NCBI GenBank assembly: GCA_027063545.1
Contig: JAMORN010000170.1
Coordinates: 1 to 5,812, forward strand
Direction: 5' to 3'
Source of the DNA: a bacterium
GTDB lineage: Bacteria > JAMORN01
DNA: 5,812 bases
Shown here: in pieces, positions 1-5,812 of the stretch
Layout: every line of letters begins with the position of its first letter
How positions within the stretch are numbered: the stretch's first letter is position 1
Notes under the pieces: generated by a model
The model's input: the letters and a program-made list of their open reading frames with translations, nothing else
Databases searched by the model: none
What the model was told of the DNA's origin: nothing
Program-made: the position numbers and the translations under genes

Positions 1-156
1 ACCAACATTTAAACCATTATATACTTTTGTCCCCAATTGTCTTACTATAATATTTCCAGCTTTTACCTTCTCTCCGCCGTACTTCTTTATACCTCTATAT
101 TTAGGATTTGAATCTCTTCCATTTTTTGATGAACCTTGTCCCTTATGATGAGCCAT
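1..156 (-). CDS. rpmA: 50S ribosomal protein L27, partial (3' end beyond window)
   Basis: Ribosomal protein L27 is a component of the large subunit whose N-terminal tail reaches the peptidyl-transferase centre. I translated this frame by hand. It starts at ATG 156-154 and stays open to the window edge, giving 52 of about 85 expected residues. The protein begins [16 protein letters not shown] and continues with [16 protein letters not shown], the hallmark L27 core, then [12 protein letters not shown]. The start is fixed by a near-perfect Shine-Dalgarno AGGAGG at 165-170, eight bases upstream, and by the conserved MAH start. There is no N-terminal extension of the kind removed by the Prp protease in Firmicutes. 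It lies 21 bp downstream of rplU, the usual bacterial pairing, and is probably co-transcribed with it. Identification is secure; only the C-terminal third is unseen. Confidence 0.97.
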   Translation of the reverse strand, partial: MAHHKGQGSSKNGRDSNPKYRGIKKYGGEKVKAGNIIVRQLGTKVYNGLNVG

Positions 157-164
157 CCTTTTAT

Positions 165-170
165 CCTCCT
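165..170 (-). promoter_or_regulatory. Shine-Dalgarno site of rpmA
   Basis: The minus strand reads AGGAGG, the consensus anti-16S sequence, with an eight-base spacer to the ATG at 156-154. It lies in the 21-bp gap after the rplU stop and fixes the unextended MAHHKG start of L27. Confidence 0.85.
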
Positions 171-177
171 TTTATTC

Positions 178-486
178 CTATTTTATTTCTAAAATCTTTA
201 TTTCTGTATAAGGTTGTCTATGTCCTTTTTTCTTTTTTGAATCTTTTCTTTTTCTATACACAAAATGAATTACTTTTGGATGTTTCCCATGGGATAAAAT
301 TTCAGCTACTACCTTTGAATTTTCAACATAAGGCTTTCCTACTTGATAATTCCCTTCATCACCCTTTAATAAAACTCTATCAAATTCTACCTTTTCTCCA
401 ACTTCTGCTTTTATAGAAGGTACTTTTAATACATCACCTTCTTCTACCTTAAATTGAAAACCTTTAATCTCAACAATCGAAAACAT
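178..486 (-). CDS. rplU: 50S ribosomal protein L21
   Basis: L21 is a 23S rRNA-binding protein of the large ribosomal subunit. The 102-residue product matches the usual family length (about 103). It opens with the typical beta-strand MFSIVEIKGFQFKVEEGD, has the middle stretch EVGEKVEFDRVLL (residues 28-40), and ends in a very basic segment, RKRKDSKKKKGHRQPYTEIKI (about residues 78-98 in all), containing the GHRQ motif of the family signature at 88-91. The ATG at 486-484 is preceded by AAGGAG at 495-500 with an eight-base spacer, which supports this start. The gene is first in an rplU-rpmA pair after a 116-bp spacer, and probably uses a promoter in that spacer. Nothing in the protein is abnormal. 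Confidence 0.97.
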   Translation of the reverse strand: MFSIVEIKGFQFKVEEGDVLKVPSIKAEVGEKVEFDRVLLKGDEGNYQVGKPYVENSKVVAEILSHGKHPKVIHFVYRKRKDSKKKKGHRQPYTEIKILEIK

Positions 487-494
487 ATATCCTT

Positions 495-500
495 CTCCTT
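495..500 (-). promoter_or_regulatory. Shine-Dalgarno site of rplU
   Basis: The minus strand reads AAGGAG followed by eight bases and the ATG at 486-484. This is a strong site, as expected for a ribosomal protein gene, and it sets the L21 start. Confidence 0.8.
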
Positions 501-545
501 TTATTTTTAATTTGTTTTCATTAAAAAATAAAAAAGCCTTCTAAT

Positions 546-571
546 CTATTTAAAAAAATAAATTTATATAG
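546..571. repeat. AT-only imperfect inverted repeat upstream of rplU
   Basis: On the minus strand the arms CTATATAAA (563-571) and TTTAAATAG (546-554) are complementary except for one A-A mismatch, with an eight-base loop (555-562). It contains almost no G or C and is not directly followed by a T tract, so it is a poor intrinsic terminator. Its loop contains the proposed -10 box, so it could be an operator, but in DNA this AT-rich such a repeat may arise by chance. Confidence 0.25.
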
Positions 572-583
572 TAATTTTATCAA
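555..583 (-). promoter_or_regulatory. Putative sigma-70-type promoter for rplU-rpmA
   Basis: In the 116-bp spacer between radA and rplU the minus strand has TTGATA (578-583) as a -35 candidate, a 17-base spacer, and TATTTT (555-560) as a -10 candidate. Transcription would begin near 548, leaving a leader of about 60 bases before the rplU ATG. The spacing is ideal and the -35 differs from TTGACA at one base. However, the region is so AT-rich that alternative boxes such as TATAAA can also be drawn. No clear terminator for radA was seen in the spacer, so read-through from upstream remains possible. Confidence 0.4.
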
Positions 584-602
584 GATTTTATAGAAAAATT
601 AA

Positions 603-1979
603 TCATAGAGTTTTTAATAAAGATTTTATATATCTAATCTCATCTACTACTATTAATGAACCTTTTTCTATTTGTTCTTTTATATCACCTACTATTATCT
701 TATTATACCCTAATCTTTTGGCCTGATTAACTCTTTTCAATAAATCAGATGGAGATCTAACAAAACCTGCCAAAGTGACCTCACCTATAGCCACAAAATT
801 TTTAGAAAAATTATAATTCCCTAAAGAACTTAAAATAGCTATAATAATACCTAAATCTATATAGGGATCTTCTATTCTTAGTCCTCCAGATATATTAACA
901 AACACATCATATCTACCCATTTCTATATTCAAATACTTCTCTATTATAGCTATAAGTATTGAAAGCTTTCTATGGTCTATACCCAAAGAAACCCTTTGAG
1001 CCTGTCCATAATTTGACAATGTTACTAATGCTTGTATTTCTATAAAAATCACTCTAGAACCTTCTACTATTGGCACTATACTAATTCCAGGGACTATTTT
1101 ATCTTTATTATTTAAAAATATGTCTTCAGCATTATTAACTTCTACAAGACCTTTTTCTGTCATTTCAAATACAGCTATCTCGCTAGTAGAGCCAAATCTA
1201 TTCTTAAAACACCTTAAAATCCTATAATCATAAAAACGATCTCCTTCAAAGTAAAATACTCCATCAACTAAATGTTCCAGTATTTTAGGGCCTGCTATAT
1301 CACCCGTTTTTGTTATATGTCCTATCAAAAAAGTTGCTACATTATATTTTTTACTATAATTCATAACTCTAAAAGCAACTTCTTTAATTTGCGATACAGT
1401 CCCTGGTGCCGATGTTAAATCATTAGTATATAATGTTTGTATCGAATCTAAAATTAAGATATCTATCTCTAAATCTCTTAACTTTTCTAGAATAATATCT
1501 ATATCTGTTTCTGTTAGAATATAAATATTACCATTATTAACTCCTAATCTCTTTGCCCTATCTAATATTTGAGTTAAACTTTCTTCCCCAGATATATAGT
1601 AAACCTTATGACCTTTAGAAGCATACCTCTGGGATATCTGAAGCATTAAAGTAGATTTTCCTATTCCAGGCTCTCCTCCTATTAAATTTAAAGCTCCCTT
1701 TACCAAACCTCCTCCCAAAAGCTTATCCCACTCATCTATACCTGAAAAAATACGAGAATAATTTGAATTATAAGTATTGATCGATTCTTTTAATGAAACT
1801 ATATCTACACTTTTCTTATCTTTTTTTGATTTTTTAGAAGTTAAAATATTATCTATCTTTTCTTCTACAAATGTATTCCATTCCCCACATTCAGGGCATC
1901 TACCAAGCCATTTTAGACTCTTATAGCCACAATTCTGACATACAAAATAAGTTTCTATTTTACTATTTTTTGAAGACAT
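603..1979 (-). CDS. radA: DNA repair/recombination ATPase RadA (Sms)
   Basis: RadA is a cytoplasmic RecA-like ATPase that drives branch migration of recombination intermediates and helps repair. The 458-residue product has the full family layout. A four-cysteine zinc finger (C14, C17, C28, C31) lies in FVCQNCGYKSLKWLGRCPECGEWN. It is followed by a lysine-rich linker (about 41-66), a Walker A motif GEPGIGKST (102-110), a Walker B strand ending at D178 (DILILDS), the RadA-specific KNRFG motif (259-263), and a C-terminal Lon-protease-like domain (about 310-440) with GGLRIEDPYIDL. Family length is about 450-460, so the gene is intact. The ATG at 1979 gives the conserved N terminus and overlaps the end of the ABC ATPase gene by 17 bp. 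No good Shine-Dalgarno is visible before it, which suggests translational coupling. It is the last gene of the packed block before the spacer. Confidence 0.97.
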   Translation of the reverse strand: MSSKNSKIETYFVCQNCGYKSLKWLGRCPECGEWNTFVEEKIDNILTSKKSKKDKKSVDIVSLKESINTYNSNYSRIFSGIDEWDKLLGGGLVKGALNLIGGEPGIGKSTLMLQISQRYASKGHKVYYISGEESLTQILDRAKRLGVNNGNIYILTETDIDIILEKLRDLEIDILILDSIQTLYTNDLTSAPGTVSQIKEVAFRVMNYSKKYNVATFLIGHITKTGDIAGPKILEHLVDGVFYFEGDRFYDYRILRCFKNRFGSTSEIAVFEMTEKGLVEVNNAEDIFLNNKDKIVPGISIVPIVEGSRVIFIEIQALVTLSNYGQAQRVSLGIDHRKLSILIAIIEKYLNIEMGRYDVFVNISGGLRIEDPYIDLGIIIAILSSLGNYNFSKNFVAIGEVTLAGFVRSPSDLLKRVNQAKRLGYNKIIVGDIKEQIEKGSLIVVDEIRYIKSLLKTL

Positions 1980-2826
1980 CTAGATCTATCTTTTCAGAAT
2001 ATTTTTCTTCATATTCCTTCTTTTTAAGTACAATTGCTTCAGGATCATATACACCTTCTATAAATGCCTTTAAACGAAGATTTTTATCTGCTTCTATTGC
2101 TAAAGTTTCTGGTGTTCCTATAAACATAATCTTTGCACCTGTATCTTCACTAGTTTTATCTATATATATTATTCTATCCGCTATTTTATTTGCTGACTTC
2201 ATATCATGGGTAACCACTATAGAAGTCACATTTAACTTTGTTTGCATACTTCTTATTATGGTATTTATCTTATCAGAGGTTACAGGATCAAGACCTGTTG
2301 TTGGCTCATCATAAAGAAGAATCTCAGGTTCCATTGCTATAGTTCTTGCAATAGCCACTCTCTTTTTCATACCTCCTGAAAGTTCTGCTGGAGATTTTTT
2401 TCTTACATCCTCTGGATTTAAATCTACCATTTCTAATGTCATATTAATCCTTTTTTCAATCTCTTCTTCATCTAAATGAAGAGCTTCTCTTAGAGGAAAA
2501 GCTATATTCTCTTCAACTGTCATAAAATCAAATAAAGCATTTTCTTGAAATACCATTCCCATCTTTTTTCTTAAATCTTCCAACTCTTTTTTTGAAGCTT
2601 TTACTATACTTTTACCATATATTAATATATCGCCTTTATCTGGCTTTATTAAACCTATTATATGTCTTAAAATTTGACTCTTACCTGTTCCACTTTTACC
2701 AATAATAACTAAAGTCTCACTTTTATAAACATCAAAAGAAATATTTGTTAATATTTGTCTTTTACCATACGCTTTTGAAAGATTTCTCACAGAAATGACA
2801 ATTCTTTCATCTACATTTTTATCCAT
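1963..2826 (-). CDS. MlaF-type ABC transporter ATP-binding protein (MCE/lipid transport)
   Basis: This is the nucleotide-binding subunit that would power phospholipid transport through the MlaE-type permeases encoded just upstream, at the cytoplasmic face of the inner membrane. The 287-residue protein has every ABC motif: Walker A GKSGTGKS (43-50), Q-loop MVFQENALFDFMTVEENIAFPL (Q94), signature LSGGMKKR (149-156), Walker B ILLYDE (169-174), D-loop GLD (178-180) and switch histidine H207 in VVTHD. The ALFDxMTVxENIAFPL stretch and the GGMKKRVAIAR signature are typical of the MlaF/Mkl branch. About 35 residues after the core (from about 253, charged, ending DLDVFKK) form a C-terminal extension, as MlaF proteins have. 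The start ATG 2826-2824 has AGAGG at 2836-2840 nine bases upstream. The gene follows permease 2 by 21 bp and overlaps radA. Substrate and direction of transport cannot be read from the sequence. Confidence 0.93.
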   Translation of the reverse strand: MDKNVDERIVISVRNLSKAYGKRQILTNISFDVYKSETLVIIGKSGTGKSQILRHIIGLIKPDKGDILIYGKSIVKASKKELEDLRKKMGMVFQENALFDFMTVEENIAFPLREALHLDEEEIEKRINMTLEMVDLNPEDVRKKSPAELSGGMKKRVAIARTIAMEPEILLYDEPTTGLDPVTSDKINTIIRSMQTKLNVTSIVVTHDMKSANKIADRIIYIDKTSEDTGAKIMFIGTPETLAIEADKNLRLKAFIEGVYDPEAIVLKKKEYEEKYSEKIDLDVFKK

Positions 2827-2847
2827 TATTCTAAACCTCTTTTTCTA

Positions 2848-3615
2848 TTAAAATAATAACCACGCAACTATAAAGTCAAAAATTAAAATTAAAATATCAG
2901 CCCAAACAACAGCATTCATTGTACTCTCACCCACACCCTTTGCTCCATTCTTTGTCATATATCCAAAAATACAGCCTACATAAGTTACTATAAATCCAAA
3001 AACTGCAGCTTTTATAAGACCAACTACTACATCAAAAACAAAAAAGAATTTTTTACTACCCTCTATAAAAATGTAGGCGGGAACATTTAAAAAAAATACA
3101 CTTGTAGCCATAGCCCCTAAATAGGAAAAAACATCTGATAATATTGTTATTACAGGGAACATTATTATTCCTGCAACAATTCTTGGTGTAAATAAAAATC
3201 TTATAGGATTTAGACCTAAAACTATCATAGCATTTATTTGTTCAGACACAGCCATAGTCCCGAGTTCTGCGGCTGTAGCAGAAGCATATCTAGAACTCAT
3301 AACCAAAGCCATGATTACTGGTGCAAGTTCTGTAACTATTGCCTTTAAAATTGCTGTACCTAAGAAAATTTTTGGTACCAAATCATCAAATTGATAGTTT
3401 GCTTGTAATGCTGTTATTATACCAACAAAAATAGAAGTAAATACTACTAAAGGAAAAGTTTCTACTCCAATTTCATACATATATTTGATGGTTATATTTA
3501 TATTTTTAAAAATTAAAGGAATATTTACGATAGTTTCATATATATGATAAATTCCTTCAACTAATCTTTCATAATTTTTATAAAATCTAACCCAAAAACT
3601 ACTACTATTTTCCAT
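2848..3615 (-). CDS. MlaE/YrbE-family ABC transporter permease, divergent second copy
   Basis: This is an inner-membrane permease of the MlaE (YrbE, DUF140) family, 255 residues, close to the usual 255-265. It has the amphipathic N-terminal helix region, then about five hydrophobic segments (roughly 52-72, 90-110, 143-175, 193-217, 236-255). The family core is present at 96-144 as ELAPVIMALVMSSRYASATA, AELGTMAVSEQINAM and the following IVLGLNPIRFLFTPR. Compared with its upstream neighbour several conserved positions are changed: AGRIGS is SSRYAS, GTMKV is GTMAV, EQIDAM is EQINAM, and the C-terminal GFKTEGGAVGVG is GYMTKNGAKGVG. The ATG at 3615 has an AGGAAAG-like site about nine bases upstream. 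It sits 24 bp after permease 1 and 21 bp before the ATPase, so the two permeases probably form a heterodimer. That pairing is inferred, by analogy with actinobacterial YrbEA/YrbEB. Confidence 0.92.
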   Translation of the reverse strand: MENSSSFWVRFYKNYERLVEGIYHIYETIVNIPLIFKNINITIKYMYEIGVETFPLVVFTSIFVGIITALQANYQFDDLVPKIFLGTAILKAIVTELAPVIMALVMSSRYASATAAELGTMAVSEQINAMIVLGLNPIRFLFTPRIVAGIIMFPVITILSDVFSYLGAMATSVFFLNVPAYIFIEGSKKFFFVFDVVVGLIKAAVFGFIVTYVGCIFGYMTKNGAKGVGESTMNAVVWADILILIFDFIVAWLLF

Positions 3616-3639
3616 ATTCTTACTTTCCTAATAAAAATT

Positions 3640-4443
3640 TTATTTCATAAGTATCCATATAATAGCATCAGTAATTAATATTAATACAGAAACAGTTATT
3701 ACTGAATCTTTTGTTGTATTTCCTACCCCTACAGCTCCACCTTCTGTTTTAAACCCATAAAAACTTGCAACTATTGCTATTATATATCCAAAAATAAAGG
3801 CTTTTCCTATACCGAAATATACATCAAATGTGTTTAAAAATAGTTTTAATCCTCTAAAAAATATAATAGTCTCTAAATTAACTAAAAATTTTGCAACTAA
3901 CCATGCACCAAGAACAGAAAAAACATCTGAGAAAATTGTTAGAACTGGTAAAGCTATTGAAGCTGCTACAACTTTAGGAATAACTAAATACTTTATTATA
4001 TCTAAATTTAAAACTTTCATAGCGTCTATTTGCTCTCCAACCTTCATTGTCCCTATTTCACCTGCAATAGCAGATCCTATTCTACCAGCAAAAACTAGAG
4101 CCGTTAAAACCGGTGCAAGTTCCGTTGCAACAGATTTACCCACAGCTACACCTAAATAATTAAGTGGTATATAATCAGAAAATTGAAAAGCAGCTGACCA
4201 CGCTGTTACACCTCCTATAAAGATAGAGGTAACTAGAATAATTGGCAGTGTCCTAACTGCCATTATATATAATTCTTTCCATATATATCCTTGTACTTGA
4301 AATATGGTATTTAGCTTTAGAATAGTCTTTACATTAAGAAAAATAAAACTAACTAATATATATACTTTATACCATAAAGATTCTATAAAATTAGAGATTT
4401 TTGGCTTTTGATAGTTTATTATATCAAAATCATTATAAATCAT
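3640..4443 (-). CDS. MlaE/YrbE-family ABC transporter permease, canonical copy
   Basis: This is an inner-membrane permease of the MlaE family involved in phospholipid trafficking across the envelope with an MCE-domain partner. From the ATG at 4443 it is 267 residues. The family core is textbook: ELAPVLTALVFAGRIGSAIA, then GEIGTMKVGEQIDAMKVL, together spanning about 108-145. The C-terminal GFKTEGGAVGVGNTT (230-244) is also typical. Hydrophobic segments lie near 24-38, 62-82, 98-120, 155-187, 211-229 and 248-265. The start needs choosing. An ATG at 4452 would directly abut the AGGAG at 4453-4457 with no spacer, while the ATG at 4443 has a nine-base spacer. I therefore prefer 4443; using 4452 adds three residues. 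Either start overlaps the dnaB stop (11 or 20 bp), implying translational coupling. Permease 2 follows after 24 bp. Confidence 0.93.
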   Translation of the reverse strand: MIYNDFDIINYQKPKISNFIESLWYKVYILVSFIFLNVKTILKLNTIFQVQGYIWKELYIMAVRTLPIILVTSIFIGGVTAWSAAFQFSDYIPLNYLGVAVGKSVATELAPVLTALVFAGRIGSAIAGEIGTMKVGEQIDAMKVLNLDIIKYLVIPKVVAASIALPVLTIFSDVFSVLGAWLVAKFLVNLETIIFFRGLKLFLNTFDVYFGIGKAFIFGYIIAIVASFYGFKTEGGAVGVGNTTKDSVITVSVLILITDAIIWILMK

Positions 4444-5812
4444 AAAATACATCTCCTATTGATTCCTCGTCATTTTCTGTATTAATATTAAATTCTTCTC
4501 TTTCTAAATTTAAACTTTCATTTTGAGATTGTTGACTCTTTTCATACATAGTCAAATAATTTGCATACTCCTCTTCCACATTTTCCGATACTTTTTCAAC
4601 AAAATATGTATATTCAGGTATCCATTTTAAATCTATTTCTACATTATTTCTACCAGACCTATGCTTTGCTATTATCAATTTAGCTTCATTTTCCTCCTCT
4701 AAATCTTGAGTATAGTAATATGGTCTATATACAAAAAGAACTAAATCAGCAAATTGTTCAATGGCTCCGGATTCTCTTAAATCAGAAAGTTTAGGTTTTC
4801 TATCTTCTCTCTTTTCAACATTCCTATTTAACTGACTTAATGCTATAATAGGTATACCTAAATCCTTTGCCATATACTTAAGTCTTGCAGCAACACTTCC
4901 AACCTGTTGTTCCCTTGATAATCTCTTATCATCAGACTCTATTAATTGAAGATAATCAACAACCACAAGTCCTAACTCTTTTCCTTGATTTCTACTTTCA
5001 TATTGTATCCATTTTATTTTTGATTCTATATCCATAACCCTTATTCCAGATCTATCATCTATAATGATTGGGAGATTGGTAAGCTCATCAAGTATTGCCA
5101 TAAGTTTATCTACTTCCTCTGGAGTTATCTTCTTATTTCTAATTCTATAAAGAGAAATCCTAGAGGCTATACTCAAAAGTCTTTGAGCAACCTCTTCTTT
5201 TGTCATTTCTAATGTAAAATAAACTATTTGTTTATTTTTTAACTCATCATCTTTTAACAATTCTAAAGCAACCCTATATATTAGTGATAATGAAAATGCT
5301 GTTTTACCCATTCCTGTTGCGCCAGCAAGTATAATAAGCTGTCCAGGTTTAAAACCTCCTGTTAAATCATCCAAAGAAGGATAACCTGTAGGTATATAAT
5401 CCTTTTGTTTTTCTATTAAATTCTTAAAAAATTCTAAAAAAATTTCTTTCAAATTAAAATATTCTTGTGTCCCTGTTTTGTTTCTTATTTTAAAAAATTG
5501 TTTTTCTATTTTCTCTACAATTTCTTCTGTATCAATACCTAAATAAGCCCTTTCTGATAATTCTTTACTTAGTTTTATCAAAGTTCTAAGATGATATTTT
5601 TCTAATACAATTTCTAAATATGCTGTTAAATTCTCATCTATTACTAAATTTTCCTCAACTAACTGATCTATATATTCTTCTTTTACTATATGACTATAGC
5701 CTAAATCCCTTAATTTAGACTTTACAATTAATGGATCTATAGGTCTTTTTTCTTCAAGAAGGGTATTTACTATTCTTGCTATATAATTATGTCTTTCATC
5801 ATAAAATATTCC
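4433..5812 (-). CDS. dnaB: Replicative DNA helicase DnaB, partial (5' end beyond window)
   Basis: DnaB is the hexameric 5'-3' helicase that unwinds DNA at the replication fork. The frame is open from the stop TAA (4435-4433) to the window edge, giving 459 residues. A start at the TTG 5581-5579 would be wrong, because the 77 codons upstream encode a proper DnaB N-terminal primase-interaction domain (FYDERHNYIARIVNTLLEEK, then RPIDPLIVKSKL). About 50 first residues are missing. In visible numbering, the RecA-like domain has PTGYPSLDDLTGG (about 141-153), Walker A GATGMGKT (164-171), FTLEM (199-203), Walker B LVVVDYLQL (282-290), SREQQVG (299-305), LSQLNR (325-330) and LRESGAIEQFADLVLF (345-360). 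The usual RNGPTG-like motif is replaced by RSGRNN. After the core is a tail of about 50 acidic residues ending GDVFYDL, longer than in E. coli DnaB. It overlaps permease 1. Confidence 0.96.
   Translation of the reverse strand, partial: GIFYDERHNYIARIVNTLLEEKRPIDPLIVKSKLRDLGYSHIVKEEYIDQLVEENLVIDENLTAYLEIVLEKYHLRTLIKLSKELSERAYLGIDTEEIVEKIEKQFFKIRNKTGTQEYFNLKEIFLEFFKNLIEKQKDYIPTGYPSLDDLTGGFKPGQLIILAGATGMGKTAFSLSLIYRVALELLKDDELKNKQIVYFTLEMTKEEVAQRLLSIASRISLYRIRNKKITPEEVDKLMAILDELTNLPIIIDDRSGIRVMDIESKIKWIQYESRNQGKELGLVVVDYLQLIESDDKRLSREQQVGSVAARLKYMAKDLGIPIIALSQLNRNVEKREDRKPKLSDLRESGAIEQFADLVLFVYRPYYYTQDLEEENEAKLIIAKHRSGRNNVEIDLKWIPEYTYFVEKVSENVEEEYANYLTMYEKSQQSQNESLNLEREEFNINTENDEESIGDVFYDL
4453..4457 (-). 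promoter_or_regulatory. Shine-Dalgarno site deciding the permease 1 start
   Basis: The minus strand reads AGGAG immediately followed by ATG (4452-4450), then six bases and a second in-frame ATG (4443-4441). A ribosome bound here could only use the second ATG with normal spacing (nine bases), so the first is probably not the start. The site lies within the last codons of dnaB. Confidence 0.7.

Noticed and set aside
108-416. Plus-strand open frame of 102 codons
   Set aside because: It lies antisense to rplU and the start of rpmA, both unmistakable. Its product is a low-complexity run of F, L and P residues, as expected from reading AT-rich genes backwards.
521-545. T-rich tract after AGAAGGC that resembles the end of an intrinsic terminator
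   Set aside because: I could not find a GC-bearing upstream arm complementary to GAAGGC, so no proper terminator stem forms.
582-630. Direct repeat AAGATTTTATA at 582-592 and 620-630
   Set aside because: Only two 11-base copies made almost wholly of A and T, one in the radA coding end and one in the spacer. This is expected by chance in such DNA and there is no third copy nearby.
1871-2314. Plus-strand open frame of 147 codons
   Set aside because: It is antisense to the radA start and the ATPase end. The product matches no family I know, and no Shine-Dalgarno or promoter is evident.
3830-4159. Plus-strand open frame of 109 codons
   Set aside because: It is antisense to the conserved core of permease 1, and its sequence follows from that gene's codons.
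1-5812. CRISPR array, tRNA or rRNA gene, insertion sequence, phage or defence system
   Set aside because: No regularly spaced repeats, cloverleaf-like segments, transposase motifs or toxin-antitoxin pairs were seen. Coding genes of known housekeeping or transport families fill the window except for the 116-bp spacer and short gaps.

Overview
The window is an AT-rich stretch (GC by eye around 30% or lower) in which every supportable gene lies on the minus strand. In transcription order (right to left) these are dnaB (its 5' end is outside the window), two MlaE/YrbE-type lipid-transporter permeases, an MlaF-type ABC ATPase, radA, rplU (L21) and rpmA (L27, its 3' end is outside the window).

Organism: MlaE/MlaF transporters suggest a diderm with an outer membrane. 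L27 begins directly with MAHHKG and lacks the cleavable N-terminal extension typical of Firmicutes and Fusobacteria. No prp-like protease gene lies between rplU and rpmA. A low-GC Gram-negative-type lineage fits, such as an Aquificota- or Spirochaete-like group or an AT-rich candidate phylum. The phylum cannot be fixed from this sequence alone.

Layout: positions 5812-603 form a tightly packed block. dnaB overlaps permease 1. Gaps of 24 bp and 21 bp separate permease 1, permease 2 and the ATPase, and the ATPase overlaps radA by 17 bp. No terminator-like hairpin or room for an independent promoter is seen inside this block, so it probably forms one transcript. A 116-bp spacer (487-602) follows radA. 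It carries a plausible sigma-70-type promoter and an AT-only inverted repeat, so rplU-rpmA probably has its own start of transcription. rplU and rpmA are 21 bp apart and each has a strong Shine-Dalgarno site.

How the genes relate: DnaB (replicative helicase) and RadA (recombination branch-migration ATPase) are DNA-maintenance proteins. Between them sits the core of an ABC lipid transporter with two unlike permease subunits and one ATPase. No MCE-domain (MlaD) substrate-binding gene is present here, so that partner must be encoded elsewhere if it exists. All families are recognisable. The most notable points are the divergent permease pair, its placement inside an overlapping replication/repair operon, and a long acidic tail on DnaB.
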